From NCBI GenBank assembly GCA_000435975.1, contig FR884073.1, positions 1-22,033 of the forward strand: a stretch of 22,033 bases of DNA. The letters run 5' to 3'. Below, piece by piece: positions 21,802-22,033 of this stretch. Under the pieces are notes generated by a model that did not search any database, was not told the DNA's origin, and saw nothing but the letters and a program-made list of their open reading frames with translations. This DNA comes from Oscillibacter sp. CAG:241. GTDB taxonomy: Bacteria; Bacillota; Clostridia; Oscillospirales; Oscillospiraceae. The position numbers and the translations under genes are program-made. Position 1 is the first letter of the stretch, and every line of letters starts with the position of its first letter.

Positions 21802-22033
21802 ATGCAGGAAAAGCAGCGTGTATTTTTGGTGCGGACTGCATATTGGGCCGTGTGGACGGCGCTGTTGTGGCTGGGGGTGCGGTATCTGCTGCGGTGGCTG
21901 CTGCCGTTTATCCTGGCCCTGGGCCTGGCGGCGCTGGTGGAGCCTGTCATTGCCTGGTGCCGCCGGCGGATGGGCCTGAAGCGGGGATTCACGGCGGCAG
22001 TGGTGACCATCGCCGTTACGGCGGCCATTCTGG
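21802..22033 (+). CDS. AI-2E family transporter, YtvI-like (5' part only)
   Basis: The first 77 codons of a polytopic membrane protein run off the right edge. The start is ATG 21802, nine bases after AAGGAG (21787-21792). The sequence opens MQEKQRVFLVRTAYWAVWTA and contains two hydrophobic segments (about 13-48 and 64-77) separated by ALVEPVIAWCRRRMGLKRGF. This pattern, with a proline in LLPFILALGLAALVEP and a basic loop, is the N-terminus of the AI-2E transporter/permease family, closest to the sporulation membrane protein YtvI. The family's function in sporulation is poorly defined. It diverges from the ACT-domain gene. Confidence 0.8.
   Translation, partial: MQEKQRVFLVRTAYWAVWTALLWLGVRYLLRWLLPFILALGLAALVEPVIAWCRRRMGLKRGFTAAVVTIAVTAAIL

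Noticed and set aside
1..22033. CRISPR arrays, insertion-sequence transposases, restriction-modification or other defence genes
   Set aside because: No regularly spaced repeats and no such protein motifs were seen; the recombinase at the left edge is the only mobility gene in the window.

Overview
The window reads as a chromosomal stretch from a GC-rich, spore-forming Firmicute, most likely an Oscillospiraceae-type (clostridial cluster IV) bacterium. The evidence is Gram-positive housekeeping synteny (glmU-prs-pth; a pgk-tpiA-gpmI glycolytic cluster), strong AGGAGG-type ribosome binding sites, Firmicute-type genes (Mini-RNase III, RqcH, a UPF0735 ACT protein, an RsgI-like anti-sigma factor), and two sporulation-linked genes at the edges: a sigK fragment on the left and a YtvI-like AI-2E protein on the right. 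The genus is inference.

Left edge (1-1760): a large serine recombinase ends at 1591. About 20 bases later there is an in-frame coding tail, YVSRIEKRALEKLEAAL..., that is recognisably the C-terminus of a sporulation sigma factor, closest to SigK. The most economical reading is that the left edge lies inside a mobile element inserted in sigK, i.e. a 'skin'-like sigK-intervening element whose recombinase sits at the junction. This is the most interesting signal in the window.

1764-3761 (minus): an ECF sigma factor, whose N-terminus is displaced into another frame by a very GC-rich patch, and an RsgI-like membrane anti-sigma factor carrying three PepSY repeats. 3871-8882 (plus): polA, mrnC (Mini-RNase III) and rqcH, apparently one transcription unit from a clear sigma-A promoter to a perfect hairpin terminator. 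8958-11604 (plus): dusB, then a second ECF sigma / zinc-finger anti-sigma pair with a 61-residue membrane protein. This pair has two ECF-type promoters (GGAACC-N16-CGTC), one before the sigma gene and one inside its 3' end.

11596-12825 (minus): an MFS exporter, divergent from a lipoprotein gene of unknown function (13114-13854, plus). 13937-18034 (minus): an operon trmL-pgk-tpiA-gpmI, joining a tRNA wobble methyltransferase to lower glycolysis. 18288-21149 (plus): a GlmU-like protein with a degenerate, shortened uridylyltransferase half, then prs and pth. The right end holds a UPF0735 ACT-domain gene (minus) and the start of a ytvI-like gene that runs off the window.

Apart from the sigK junction, the broken ECF sigma, the degenerate GlmU and a few regulatory details, the gene content is ordinary housekeeping. 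Intergenic hairpins are clear and mostly sit between convergent genes, where they serve both strands.
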